From: Aquatica leii
Taxonomy: Eukaryota; Arthropoda; Insecta; Coleoptera; Lampyridae
DNA length: 64,000 nucleotides
Assembly (NCBI GenBank): GCA_035610365.1
Contig: CM069436.1
Location: 4,206,937 to 4,270,936 of the forward strand
Reading direction: 5' to 3'
The translations under genes were made by a program, and so were the position numbers. Shown one piece after another: positions 1 through 13,177 of the stretch (position 1 is the stretch's first letter; each line of letters begins with the position of its first letter). Under the pieces are notes generated by a model. The model searched no databases, was not told the origin of the DNA, and worked only from the letters and a program-made list of their open reading frames with translations.

Positions 1-351
1 AATATGATATTTTTAGTGAAATTTGATAAAAACCGTGCGGAGTCGAATGTAAATCAACGAAACGAAAACTTTTCGATTGTTTAATTTAAAAAAAAATGAG
101 GAGACTGCTTTTTAATGTTTGTGTCTTCTTATGTAAAAATGTGTGTACAATACGATTTAAAACCTAAAATGAAAATAAAATGGGATCTTTTAAATGAAAT
201 TTGATAAAACCGTGCGGAATCGTGAGTACATTAACGCAACGAAGGTTTTGTGATCGTTTAGTTTGAAAAAATAAGGAGACTGCCTTCTAATTTTAATGTT
301 TACTTGTGTAAAAATGTGTGTAGAATACGATTCAAAAATAGAAATATGTAT

Positions 352-818
352 TGTTACGTATTTATTTATTAAAAACTAATTTATTTAAACTATTAAAACT
401 ACGTTTACTTATTATAGAAATATGTATACTTTTAAATTGACCGAACTACTAAAATCTAATAATAAAAACACTTACACTATAATTTATGTATAACCGTTGT
501 ATAACATTTAAGATAAGATTAGATAACGTCCTCGGATTTGTTTACACTATAAGTCACGTTCACTCGATTCGGTGTACACTGTTATTTATTTAAAACGCCG
601 CGCGTGCTAACGATACGTATTTATTTCAACTTGATAACCTTCTTAATACTGCATGCTTTCACATTCCAGCAATAACTGACCTACGATTTCCATCTTCGGC
701 TTTTATAGACATCAGCGAATTCTTCTCGATCGTTCCTCACTTTTCGCTATATTTTCTAGAAACTAGATAACAGTTCTAGAAGGCTCTTGCATTTGCAAGT
801 AATTTCTCGGACGTTTCA
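352..818 (-). mobile_element. Solo LTR, 467 bp, copy 1 (inverted)
   Basis: This non-satellite block is flanked by a 4-bp target duplication, gtat at 348-351 and 819-822. It is the exact-length reverse complement of the LTR at 4,437-4,903; paired coordinates sum to 5,255 at both ends. Read on the minus strand it begins TGAAACG and ends TAACA, with TATA box, initiator and poly(A) signal in the order expected of an LTR. No internal retroelement sequence lies next to it, so it is solo. It lies in the mirrored arm of the inversion, so it was probably copied with the array rather than inserted independently. Confidence 0.85.
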
Positions 819-3800
819 GTATAAAAAAATATCTTTTTCGTGAAATTTGAAAAAAATCGTAGGGAACCGAATCTAAATGAACGAAACGAAGACTTTGATT
901 TTTTAACTTGAATAAATGTGGGGAGACTGCTTTCTAATTTTATGTCTTCTTGTGTAAAAATGTGTGTAGAATACGATTCAAAACCTAAAATATAAATAAA
1001 AATCATCTTTTTAGTGAAATTTCATAAAAAACCGTGCGGAGTCGAACGTAAATCAACGCAACGAAGACTGATTGTTTAATTTGAAAAAATATGGACTGCC
1101 TTTTAATTTTTGGCTTTTGTTATATAAAAACGTGTGTAAAATACGATTCAAAACCTAAAATGTAAATAAAAAATGATTTTTTTAGTGAAATTTGATAAAA
1201 ACCGCGCGGAGTCGAGAGTAAATCAACGCAACGAAGACTTTGCAATTGTTTAATTTAAAAAAATAAGGAGGCTGCCTTCTAACTTTTATGTTTTCTTGTG
1301 TAAAAATCTGTGTAGAATACGATTCAAAACCTAAAATATAAATAAAAAAATGATCTTTTTAGTGAAATTTGATAAAAACCAGCGGAGCCGAATGTGAATG
1401 AACGAAACGAAGACTTGATTTTTAAACTTGAATAAATGTGGTGAGACTGCTTTCTAATTTTTATGTCTTTTTGTGTAAAAATGTGTGTAGAATACGATTC
1501 AAAAATAAAAATATGTATAAAAACTGATCTTTTTAGTGAAATTTGATAAAAACCGTACGGAGTCGAATGTAAATCAACGAAACGAAAACTTGCAATTGTT
1601 TAATTTAAAAAAATGGGGGGACTGCTTTTTAATTTTTGTGTTTTCTTATGTAAAAATGTGTGTAGAATACGATTCAAAACTTAAAATGCAAATAAAATGT
1701 GATCTTTTAAGTGAAATTTGATAAAAACCGTGCGGAGTCGAGGGTACATTTACGCAACGAAGATTTTGTGATTGTTTAGTTTGAAGAAATGTGGGAGGAC
1801 TGCCTTCTAATTTTTGTGTTTTCTTATATAAAAATGTGTGTAAAATACGATTCAAAACCTAAAATGTAAATAAAAATTATTTTTTTAGTGAAATTTCATC
1901 AAAAACCGTGCGGAGTCGAACGTAAATCAACGCAACGAAGACTCTGATTGTTTAATTTGAAAAAATGTGGGGACTGCCTTTTAATTTTTGGCTTTTGTTA
2001 TATAAAAACGTGTGTAAAATGCAATTCAAAACCTAAAATGTAAATAAAAAATGATTTTTTTAGTGAAATTTGATAAAAACCGTGCGTAGTCGAGAGTAAA
2101 TCAACGCAACGAAGAGTTTGTAATTGTTTAATTTGAAAAATGAAGAGACTGCCTTTTAATTTTTATGTTTTCTTGTGTAAAAATGTGTGTAGAATACGAT
2201 TCAAAACTTAAAATATAAATAAAAATGATCTTTTTAGTGAAATTTGATAAAAACCGCGCGGAGCCGAATGTGAATGAACGAAACGAAGACTTGATTTTTA
2301 AACTTGAAAAAATGTGGGGAGACTGCTTTCTAATTTTTATGTCTTTTTATGTAAAAATGTGTGTAGAACACGATGCAAAAATAAAAATATGCATAAAAAG
2401 TGATCTTTTTCGTGAAATTTGATAAAAACCGTGCGGAGTCGAATGCAAATCAACGAAACGAAAACTTTCGATTGTTTAATTTAAAAAAAAATGGGGGGAC
2501 TGCTTTTTAATTTTTGTGTTTTCGTATGTAAAAATGTGTGTAGAATACGATTCAACACCTAAAATGCAAATAAAATGTGATCTTTTAAGTGAAATTTGAT
2601 AAAAAACCGTGCGGAGTCGAGGGTACATTTACGCAACGAAGGTTTTGTGATTGTTTAGTTTGAAGAAATGTGGGAGGACTGCCTTCTAATTTTTGCGTTT
2701 TCTTATATAAAAATGTGTGTAAAATACGATTCAAAATCTAAAATGTAAATAAAAAATTATTTTTTTCGTGAAATTGTGGGGAGCCGAATCTAAATGAACG
2801 AAACGAAGACTTTGATTTTTTAAATTTAATAAATGTGGGGAGACTGCTTTCTAATTTTATGTCTTCTTGTGTAAAACTGTGTGTAGAATACGATTCAAAA
2901 CCTAAAATATAAATAAAAATCATCTTTTTAGTGAAATTTCATAAAAAACCGTGCGGAGTCGAACGTAAATCAACGCAACGAAGACTGTGATTGTTTAATT
3001 TAAAAAAATGTGGGTATTGCCTTTTAATTTTTGGCTTTTGTTATATAAAAACGTGTGTAAAATACGATTCAAAACCTAAAATGTAAATAAAAAATGATTT
3101 TTTTTGTGAAATTTGACAAAAACCGTGCGGAGTCGAGAGTAAATCAACGCAACGAAGACTTTGTAATTGTTTAATTTAAAAAAATGAGGAGGCTGCCTTC
3201 TAACTTTTATGTTTTCTTGTGTAAAAGTTTGTGTAGAATACGATTCAAAACTTTTACACAAGAAAACATAAAAGTTAGAAGGCAGCCTCCTCATTTTTTT
3301 AAATTAAACAATTACAAAGTCTTCGTTGCGTTGATTTACTCTCGACTCCGCACGGTTTTTGTCAAATTTCACAAAAAAAATCATTTTTTATACATATTTT
3401 TATTTTTGCATCGTGTTCTACACACATTTTTACATAAAAAGACATAAAAATTAGAAAGCAGTCTCCCCACATTTTTTCAAGTTTAAAAATCAAGTCTTCG
3501 TTTCGTTCATTCACATTCGGCTCCGCGCGGTTTTTATCAAATTTCACTAAAAAGATCATTTTTATTTATATTTTAAGTTTTGAATCGTATTCTACACACA
3601 TTTTTACACAAAAAGACATAAAAATTAGAAAGCAGTCTCACCACATTTATTCAAGTTTAAAAATCAAGTCTTCGTTTCGTTCATTCACATTCGGCTCCGC
3701 GCGGTTTTTATCAAATTTCACTAAAAAGATCATTTTTATTTATATTTTAAGTTTTGAATCGTATTCTACACACATTTTTACACAAAAAGACATAAAAATT

Positions 3801-4436
3801 AGAAAGCAGTCTCACCACATTTATTCAAGTTTAAAAATCAAGTCTTCGTTTCGTTCATTCACATTCGGCTCCGCTGGTTTTTATCAAATTTCACTAAAAA
3901 GATCATTTTTTTATTTATATTTTAGGTTTTGAATCGTATTCTACACAGATTTTTACACAAGAAAACATAAAAGTTAGAAGGCAGCCTCCTTATTTTTTTA
4001 AATTAAACAATTACAAAGTCTTCGTTGCGTTGATTTACTCTCGACTCCGCGCGGTTTTTATCAAATTTCACTAAAAAAATCATTTTTTATTTACATTTTA
4101 GGTTTTGAATCGTATTTTACACACGTTTTTATATAACAAAAGCCAAAAATTAAAAGGCAGTCCATATTTTTTCAAATTAAACAATCAGTCTTCGTTGCGT
4201 TGATTTACGTTCGACTCCGCACGGTTTTTTATGAAATTTCACTAAAAAGATGATTTTTATTTATATTTTAGGTTTTGAATCGTATTCTACACACATTTTT
4301 ACACAAGAAGACATAAAATTAGAAAGCAGTCTCCCCACATTTATTCAAGTTAAAAAATCAAAGTCTTCGTTTCGTTCATTTAGATTCGGTTCCCTACGAT
4401 TTTTTTCAAATTTCACGAAAAAGATATTTTTTATAC

Positions 4437-4903
4437 TGAAACGTCCGAGAAATTACTTGCAAATGCAAGAGCCTTCTAGAACTGTTATCTAGTTTCTAGA
4501 AAATATAGCGAAAAGTGAGGAACGATCGAGAAGAATTCGCTGATGTCTATAAAAGCCGAAGATGGAAATCGTAGGTCAGTTATTGCTGGAATGTGAAAGC
4601 ATGCAGTATTAAGAAGGTTATCAAGTTGAAATAAATACGTATCGTTAGCACGCGCGGCGTTTTAAATAAATAACAGTGTACACCGAATCGAGTGAACGTG
4701 ACTTATAGTGTAAACAAATCCGAGGACGTTATCTAATCTTATCTTAAATGTTATACAACGGTTATACATAAATTATAGTGTAAGTGTTTTTATTATTAGA
4801 TTTTAGTAGTTCGGTCAATTTAAAAGTATACATATTTCTATAATAAGTAAACGTAGTTTTAATAGTTTAAATAAATTAGTTTTTAATAAATAAATACGTA
4901 ACA
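4437..4903 (+). mobile_element. Solo LTR, 467 bp, copy 2
   Basis: It starts TGAAACG, ends TAACA, and is flanked by atac at 4,433-4,436 and 4,904-4,907. The satellite stretch near 6,127 shows the corresponding unoccupied sequence (ttttatacatatttct), which proves insertion with a 4-bp duplication. A 4-bp target duplication fits a Ty3/gypsy-type integrase, but without internal sequence the family is not settled. Poly(A)-like aataaata motifs lie near the 3' end. Confidence 0.88.
4474..4581 (+). promoter_or_regulatory. LTR promoter with heat-shock-element-like palindromes
   Basis: Two TTCTAGAA palindromes (4,474-4,481 and 4,494-4,501) and a GAATTC-containing third site near 4,533 match the inverted nGAAn units bound by heat-shock factor. 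Downstream is TATAAAAG at 4,548-4,555, then an initiator TCAGTT whose A lies at 4,578, exactly 30 bp from the first T of the TATA box. The mirrored copy is at 674-781. Heat responsiveness is inference; the core-promoter geometry is seen directly. Confidence 0.65.
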
Positions 4904-7900
4904 ATACATATTTCTATTTTTGAATCGTATTCTACACACATTTTTACACAAGTAAACATTAAAATTAGAAGGCAGTCTCCTTATTTTTTCAAACTAAACG
5001 ATCACAAAACCTTCGTTGCGTTAATGTACTCACGATTCCGCACGGTTTTTATCAAATTTCATTTAAAAGATCCCATTTTATTTTCATTTTAGGTTTTAAA
5101 TCGTATTGTACACACATTTTTACATAAGAAGACACAAACATTAAAAAGCAGTCTCCTCATTTTTTTTTAAATTAAACAATCGAAAAGTTTTCGTTTCGTT
5201 GATTTACATTCGACTCCGCACGGTTTTTATCAAATTTCACTAAAAATATCATATTTGATTTGCATTTTAGGTGTTGAATCGTATTGTACACACATTTTTA
5301 CATAAGGTAACACAAAAATTAAAAAGGAGCCCCCCATTTTTTAAAATGAAACAAACGAAAAGTTTTCGTTTCGTTGATTTACATTCGTCTCCGCACGGTT
5401 TTTATCAAATTTTACTAAAAAGATCACTTTTTATACATATTTTTATTTTTGAATCGTGTTCGACACACATTTTTACACAAGAAGACATAAAAATTAGAAA
5501 ATAGTCTCCCCGCATTTTTTCAAGTTTAAAAATCAAGTCTTCGTTTCGTTCATTCACATTCGGCTCCGCTGGTTTTTATCAAATTTCACTAAAAAGATCA
5601 TTTTTTTATTTATATTTTAGGTTTTGAATCGTATTCTACACAGATTTTTACACAAGAAAACATAAAAGTTAGAAGGCAGCCTCCTTATTTTTTTAAATTA
5701 AACAATTACAAAGTCTTCGTTGCGTTGATTTACTCTCGACTCCGCGCGGTTTTTATCAAATTTCACTAAAAAAATCATTTTTTATTTACATTTTAGGTTT
5801 TGAATCGTATTTTACACACGTTTTTATATAACAAAAGCCAAAAATTAAAAGGCAGTCCATATTTTTTCAAATTAAACAATCAGTCTTCGTTGCGTTGATT
5901 TACGTTCGACTCCGCACGGTTTTTATGAAATTTCACTAAAAAGATGATTTTTATTTATATTTTAGGTTTTGAATCGTATTCTACACACATTTTTACACAA
6001 GAAGACATAAAATTAGAAAGCAGTCTCCCCACATTTATTCAAGTTAAAAAATCAAAGTCTTCGTTTCGTTCATTTAGATTCGGTTCCCTACGATTTTTTT
6101 CAAATTTCACGAAAAAGATATTTTTTTATACATATTTCTATTTTTGAATCGTATTCTACACACATGTTTACACAAGAAGACATAAAAAGCAGTCTTCCCA
6201 CATTTTTTCAAGTAAAAACAAGTCTTCGTTTCGTTCATTTACATTCGGCTCACCGCGATTTTTATCAAATTTCATTAAAAAGATTATTTTTTATTTATAT
6301 TTGAAATTTTGAATCGTATTCTACACACATTTTTACACAAGTAAACATTAAAATTAGAAGGCAGTCTCCTTATTTTTTCAAACTAAACGATCACAAAACC
6401 TTCGTTGCGTTAATGTACTCACGATTCCGCACGGTTTTTATCAAATTTCATTCATGTACACAATTTCATTTGTGTAGAATACGATTCAAAACCTAAAACA
6501 TAAACAAAGAAATGATCTTTTTAGTGAAATTTGATAAAAACCGCGCGGAGCCGAATGCGAATGAACAAACGAAGACTTGATTTTTAAACTTGAAAAAATG
6601 TCGGGAGACTGTTTTTTAACTTTTGTCTTTTTGTATAAAAATGAGTGTAGAACACTATTCAAAAATAAAGATATGCATAAAACGTGATCTTTTTAGTGAA
6701 ACTTGATAAAAACCGTGCGAAGTAGAGGTTACATTTACGCAACGAAGGTTTTAACATTGTTTAGTTTGATAAAATGTGGGAGGACTGGCTTCTAATTTTT
6801 GTGTTTTCTTATATAAAAATGTGTGTAAAATACGACTCAAAACCTAAAATGTAAATAAAAAATGATCTTTTTAGTGAAATTTGATAAAAAAACCGTTCGG
6901 AGTCGAACGTAAATCAACGCAACGAAGACTTTGTGATTGTTTAATTTGAAAAAATGGAAGGTCTGCCTTCTAATTTTTGGCTTTTGCTATATAAAAACGT
7001 ATGTAAAATACGATTCACAACTTAAAATGTAAATAAAAAATGATTGTTTTAGTTAAATTTGATAAAAACCGTGCGGAGTCGAGAGTAAATGGACGCAACT
7101 AAATCTTTGTGATTCTTTAATTTGAAAAAATGAGGAGACTGACTTTAAATTTTTATGTTTTCTTTTGTAAAAATGTGTGTAAAATACGATTCAAAATCTA
7201 AAATATAAATAAAAAAGAATATTTTTAGTAAATGTTGATAAAAACCGCGCGGAGCCGAATGTAAATGAACGAAACGAAGACTTGATTTTTTAACTTGAAA
7301 AAATGTGGGGAGACTGCTTTCTAATTTTTATGTTTTCTTGTGTAAAAATGTGTGTAGAACACGATTCAAAAATAAAAATATATATAAAAAGTGATCTTTT
7401 CAGTGAAATTTTATAAAAACCGTGCGGAGTGGAATGTAAATCAACGAAATGAAAACTCTTCGATTGTTTAATTCAAAAAAAAATTGGGAGACTGCTTTTT
7501 AGTTTTTGTGTTTTCTTATGTAAAAATGTGTGTACAATACGATTCAAAACCTAAAACGCAAATAAAATGTGATCTTTTAAATGAAATTTGGTAAAAACCG
7601 TGCGGAATCGAGGGTACATTTACGCAACGAAGGTTTTGTGATTGTTTGATTTGAAAAAAATGAGGAGACTGCGTTCTAATTTTATGTCTTCTTGTGTAAA
7701 AATGTGTGTTAAATGCGATTCAAAACCTAAAATATAAATGAAAAGTGAGCTTTTTAGTGAAATTTGATAAAAACCGTGCGGAGTCGAGGGTACATTTACG
7801 CAACGAAGGTTTTGTGATTGTTTAGTTTGAAGAAATGTGGGAAGACTGCTTTCTAATTTTTGCGTTTTCTTATATAAAAATGTGTGTAAAATACGATTCA

Positions 7901-8249
7901 AAATCTAAAATGTAAATAAAAAATTATCTTTTTCGTGAAATCGTGGGGAGCCGAATCTAATTGAACGAAACGAAGAATTTGATTTTCTAACTTGAATAAA
8001 TGTGGAAAGACTGCTTTCTAATTTTATGTCTTCTTGTGTAAAACTGTGTGTAGAATACGATTCAAAACCTAAAATATAAATAAAAATGATCTTTTTAGTA
8101 AACTTTGATAAAAACCGTGCGGAGTCGAGAGTAAATCAACGCAACGAAGGCTGTGATTGTTTAATTTGAAAAAATGTGGGGACTGCCTTTTAATTTTTGG
8201 CTTTTGTTATATAAAAACGTGTTTAAAATACGATTCAAAACCTAAAATG

Positions 8250-9850
8250 TAAATAAAAAATGATTTTTTTTGTGAAATTTGACAAAAACCGTGCGGAGTC
8301 GAGAGTAAATCAACACAACGAAGACTTTGTAATTGTTTAATTTGAAAAAATGAGGAGGCTGCCTTCTAACTTTTATATTTGCTTTTGTAAAAGTCTGTGT
8401 AGAATACGATTCAAAACCTAAAACATAAACAAAAGAATTATCTTTTTAGTGAAATTTGATAAAAACCGCGCGGAGCGAACGAACGAAAACTTGATTTTGA
8501 TTTGAAGGTTTTAACATTGTTTAGTTTAATAAAATGTGGAAGGACTGGTTTCTAGTTTTTGTGTTTTCTTATATAAAAATGTGTGTAAAATACGACTCAA
8601 ATCCTAAAATTTAAATAAAAAATAATCTTTTTAGTGAAATTTGATAAAAAACCGTTCGGAGTCGAACGTAAATCAACGCAACGAAGACTTTGTGATTGTT
8701 TAATTTGAAAAAATGAGAGACTGCCTTTTAATTTTTATGTTTTCTTGTGTAAAAATGTGTGTAGAATACGATTCAAAACCTAAAATATAAATAAAAAATG
8801 ATTTTTTTTGTGAAATTTGACAAAAACCGTGCGGGGTCGAGAGTAAATCAACACAACGAAGACTTTGTAATTGTTTAATTTGAAAAAATGAGGAGGCTGC
8901 CTTCTAACTTTTATATTTGCTTTTGTAAAAGTCTGTGTAGAATACGATTCAAAACCTAAAACATAAACAAAAGAATTATCTTTTTAGTGAAATTTGATAA
9001 AAACCGCGCGGAGCGAACGAACGAAAACTTGATTTTGATTTGAAGGTTTTAACATTGTTTAGTTTAATAAAATGTGGAAGGACTGGTTTCTAGTTTTTGT
9101 GTTTTCTTATATAAAAATGTGTGTAAAATACGACTCAAATCCTAAAATTTAAATAAAAAATAATCTTTTTAGTGAAATTTGATAAAAAACCGTTCGGAGT
9201 CGAACGTAAATCAACGCAACGAAGACTTTGTGATTGTTTAATTTGAAAAAATGAGAGACTGCCTTTTAATTTTTATGTTTTCTTGTGTAAAAATGTGTGT
9301 AAAATACGATTCAAAACCTAAAATGTAAATAAAAAATGATTTTTTTTGTGAAATTTGACAAAAACCGTGCGGGGTCGAGAGTAAATCAACACAACGAAGA
9401 CTTTGTAATTGTTTAATTTGAAAAAATGAGGAGGCTGCCTTCTAACTTTTATATTTGCTTTTGTAAAAGTCTGTGTAGAATACGATTCAAAACCTAAAAC
9501 ATAAACAAAAAAATTATCTTTTTAGTGAAATTTGATAAAAACCGCGCGGAGCGAACGAACGAAGACTTGATTTTGATTTGAAGGTTTTAACATTGTTTAG
9601 TTTAATAAAATGTGGGAGGACTGGTTTCTAGTTTTTGTGTTTTCTTATATAAAAATGTGTGTAAAATACGACTCAAATCCTAAAATGTAAATAAAAAATA
9701 ATCTTTTTAGTGAAATTTGATAAAAAACCGTTCGGAGTCGAACGTAAATCAACGCAACGAAGACTTTGTGATTGTTTAATTTGAAAAAATGAGAGACTGC
9801 CTTTTAATTTTTATGTTTTCTTGTGTAAAAATGTGTGTAGAATACGATTC
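8250..9850 (+). repeat. Higher-order repeat, 538 bp x 3
   Basis: A variant junction in which a truncated monomer (gcgaacgaacgaa, then gatttgaaggttttaac) is fused to the next unit occurs near 8,466, 9,004 and 9,542, spaced 538 bp each time. The three units are nearly identical along their length, so this is a recent three-monomer amplification on top of the diverged array. Confidence 0.8.
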
Positions 9851-10551
9851 AAAACCTAAAATATAAATAAAAAATGATCTTTTTAGTGAAATTTGATAAA
9901 AACCCCGCGGAGCCGAATGTGAATGAACGAAACGAAGACTTGATTTTTGAACTTGAAAAAATGTGGGGAGACTGCTTTCTAATTTTTATGTCTTTTTGTG
10001 TAAAAATGTGTGTAGAACACGATGCAAAAATAAAAATATGTATAAAAAGTGATCTTTTTCGTGAAATTTGATAAAAAACCGTTCGGAGTCGAATGCAAAT
10101 CAACGAAACGAAAACTTTGTGATTGTTTAATTTGAAAAAATGAGAGACTGCCTTTTAATTTTTATGTTTTCTTGTGTAAAAATGTGTGTAGAATACGATT
10201 CAAAACCTAAAATATAAATAAAAAATGATCTTTTTAGTGAAATTTGATAAAAACCCCGCGGAGCCGAATGTGAATGAACGAAACGAAGACTTGATTTTTG
10301 AACTTGAAAAAATGTGGGGAGACTGCTTTCTAATTTTTATGTCTTTTTGTGTAAAAATGTGTGTAGAACACGATGCAAAAATAAAAATATGTATAAAAAG
10401 TGATCTTTTTCGTGAAATTTGATAAAAACCGTGCGGAGTCGAATGCAAATCAACGAAACGAAAACTTTCGATTGTTTAATTTTAAAAAAATGGGGGGACT
10501 GCTTTTTAATTTTTGTGTTTTCTTATGTAAAAATGTGTGTACAATACGATT
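9850..10551 (+). repeat. Higher-order repeat, 351-bp dimer x 2
   Basis: The two-monomer block starting near 9,850 is repeated almost exactly at about 10,201, an offset of 351 bp, including the private variants ccccgcggagccg and gaacacgatgc. It lies next to the 538-bp repeat units, so two different repeat lengths were amplified side by side. Confidence 0.75.
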
Positions 10552-11734
10552 CAACACCTAAAATGCAAATAAAATGTGATCTTTTAAGTGAAATTTGATA
10601 AAAAACCGTGCGCAGTCGAGGGTACATTTACGCAACGAAGGTTTTGTGATTGTTTAGTTTGATAAAATGTGGGAGGACTGCCTTCTAATTTTTGCGTTTT
10701 CTTATATAAAAATGTGTGTAAAATACGATTCAAAATCTAAAATGTAAATAAAAAATTATCTTTTTCGTGAAATCGTGGGGAGCCGAATCTAAATGAACGA
10801 AACGAAGACTTTGATTTTTTAACTTGAATAAATGTGGGGAGACTGCTTTCTAATTTTATGTCTTCTTGTGTAAAACTGTGTGTAGAATACGATTCAAAAC
10901 CTAAAATATAAATAAAAATCATCTTTTTAGTGAAATTTCATAAAAAACCGTTCGGAGTCGAACGTAAATCAACGCAACGAAGACTTTGTGATTGTTTAAT
11001 TTGAAAAAATGAGAGACTGCCTTCTAATTTTTATGTTTTCTTGTGTAAAAATCTGTGTAGAATACGATTCAAAACCTAAAATATAAATAAAAAATGATCT
11101 TTTAAGTGAAATTTGATAAAAACCGTGCGGAACCGAATGTAAATGAACGAAATGGTGAAGACTTGATTTTTTAACGTTTTTACGACTGCTATTAATTTGT
11201 TTGTATTCGTATGTAAAAATGTGTGTACAATACGATTCAAAACCTAAAACGCAAATATAAAATGTGATCTTTTAAATGAAATTTGATAAAAACCGTGCGG
11301 AATCGAGGGTACATTTACGCAACGGAGGTTTTGTATAGTTTAAAAAAATGAGGAGACTGCTTTCTAATTATTATGCCTTCTTGTGTAAAAATGTGTGTAG
11401 AACACGATTCAAAAATAAAAATATGTATAAAAAGTGAACTTTTTAGTGAAATTTGATAAAAACCGTGCTGAGTTGAAAGTAAATCAATGCAACGAGTTTT
11501 CATCAATTTTTAAAAATAAGAAAAACTGCCTTTTGGTTTTGCGTATTATTTTAAAATATGCATGTTAAAATGTATTTTTTAATTTGATTACATAGTTGAA
11601 ATATAATAAATTGAAAATTACAACTGTCGGATATGTCAGTTTGGTGTTAAAGATTGTAAAATCTATAGCTAACTTCTTTCTGGTCCTATACATCTGGATT
11701 TTATTGGTACAAACTAGTGAAGAAAAAGGATAAT

Positions 11735-11790
11735 AGTAGCTTATCAAAAAAAAAGCACCTGGACTCGACGCGGTCCATATAAAGATGGAT
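11735..11790 (+). pseudogene. Tiny LINE reverse-transcriptase fragment
   Basis: Plus-strand translation reads KKAPGLDAVHIKM, which resembles the KAPGPDG motif that opens the palm region of non-LTR reverse transcriptases. Only about 15 codons are recognisable before stops, so this is a relic or a chance match. Confidence 0.3.
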
Positions 11791-11849
11791 TGAACCCAGT
11801 AGTATCTTAAATTCAATTTTTTTAAACAAACAACTGGCGATAACAATGA

Positions 11850-13177
11850 AGCATCTGCCTCGTTTATTTGTTGTTTTAAAAAACCTTATTAAACCATCCT
11901 AAGTTGAATAACAATTACATAAAATCAAATTCTTTGGGCACTGTGAAACGTGAAATATGCGAACCAATTTATTGGACCAGTTTGTTTGCAATTTAAAAAA
12001 CCCAACCAATGGCATTTAAAAAAAAATATCCAATTTAACCTTTTTTGTAGAACACACGGTATACATTTTTGTGTTTGATTTATGACATTAAAGTTCAGGT
12101 TTATAGTACAATTTAAATAAAAGAAACAAGATCGGACTAACCAGTTTATGTTGTAGGTACTTGACTGGAACATCTTATACTTAATTTCCGTTGACTTGCG
12201 CTAGTTATATTACTCCATGTTCGAGACTTCTGGGCTGGAGCTGTGTCACCTGAAACCAAAGAAAAAGAACTCTGGTAGTGGGAACGGAACAGGACTATAC
12301 AGAGTCAATCAATTTTAAAACACTAATAATGGTAATATTTATTTTGCAATATATTGTTTTAACTAACAATATTAATATTGCTAACTTGAATCGTTAACTT
12401 TATTTAAAGTAACCATATGGTTTATATACAATTTTACATAATACGCTATGAGAGAATATTAACCATCAAGTACATCGCAACGTCTTTAAACTTAAAATCG
12501 TAGCACAACTACTTAACTAAAACGTTAATAAATTTATAACACAATAACAAACTTCAAAACTTAATGTTTTTTGACAAAGACAAAAACTGGTTAAAACGTG
12601 ACAGTTACCGCTAATATCATATGCAACAATTTGTGTGTAAGACGCTATGTCAGATTAACGATTGCTTTATACAAGTATATAATTAGGAACCTATAATATA
12701 ATTGATTTACATAAATAAATATTTAAAAAAAACTTGTTACTTGAATAAGACTTTTGTGGCCATATATACAGTTCGTCTTTGTTAAATTATATAAGTCGAA
12801 ATTACCAAATCAATACCCGAAATGATTTTCTACTCAGTCTTTATGTTATCAACCATCCTTCGATAAAAAAATTAAACTTTATTGTTCGCTAATTCTAAGG
12901 AAACACCCAATAGCATATACTACAAGTTTGCTACAAGTATCTAATTTTTTGGTCAAAGTACTTACAACAGATAGCATTGAGATTAAGGTTTATGCTCCAA
13001 TTTCACCATGCAGATAGGAAACCAATTTTTAAAAAAAAATATTTAGTTCGTATTTCGATTAAATGATGTCAGTCTTTTAATTGATTGAACTAATGTATGG
13101 CTTGAAACCTCCCTGATATTTTAGAACTATCTCCAATAAATATTTAAAATAAATAAATCTAAAGTTATATCTGGAAT
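11850..13177. other. 3' flank of ENT copy A, homologous to flanks of B and C
   Basis: No gene is seen. From about 12,080 the sequence aligns, with many indels, to the 3' flanks of copies B and C. For example, the aactaaccagtttatgttg-like stretch near 12,136 recurs near 30,060, 31,005 and 40,250. So the duplicated unit includes more than 1 kb downstream of the stop codon. Confidence 0.6.

Larger units (their letters stand above)
3830..6450. repeat. 1.7-kb direct duplication within the inverted satellite block
   Basis: The stretch of about 600 bp from about 3,830 to 4,433 recurs at about 5,530-6,127 with an offset of about 1,694-1,696 bp and almost no differences. The 4,915-5,060 segment recurs at about 6,325-6,450. 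The second copy lacks the LTR, so it preserves the LTR's empty site. Confidence 0.75.
3251..6455 (-). repeat. Inverted block inside the satellite array
   Basis: Monomers run in plus orientation from 1 to 3,227. They are reverse-complemented from 3,251 to about 6,455 and plus again from about 6,470. At the left switch, the sequence ending at 3,227 and the sequence starting at 3,251 are perfect inverted copies around a 23-bp spacer. The palindrome continues with gaps: position 1 pairs with about 5,255, so the arm may run on past the window start. The left side carries about 1.2 kb more monomers than the right between the centre and the LTR copies. Confidence 0.9.
1..11545. repeat. Satellite array, about 170-180 bp monomers
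   Basis: A diverged monomer repeats throughout. Each unit contains gatctttttagtgaaattt, then a cgcggagtcga-like block, a tcaacgcaacgaagac-like block, a ggagactgcctt-like block, and tgtgtagaatacgattcaa. Successive copies of the last block lie about 170-180 bp apart, for example near 961, 1,131, 1,308, 1,484 and 1,663. That gives roughly 60 monomers once the two LTRs are set aside. The last recognisable monomer fades out near 11,545; the left edge is outside the window. Short open frames in the array recur with the monomer on both strands and are not genes. Confidence 0.95.

Noticed and set aside
776-11506. About twenty short open frames of 60-90 codons on both strands of the satellite
   Set aside because: They repeat with the monomer, occur in both strands and in mirrored copies, and have no domain, splice or start signals. 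They are by-products of the repeat.
1-11545. CRISPR-like array
   Set aside because: The repeats are head-to-tail monomers of about 175 bp without unique spacers, in a eukaryotic sequence.
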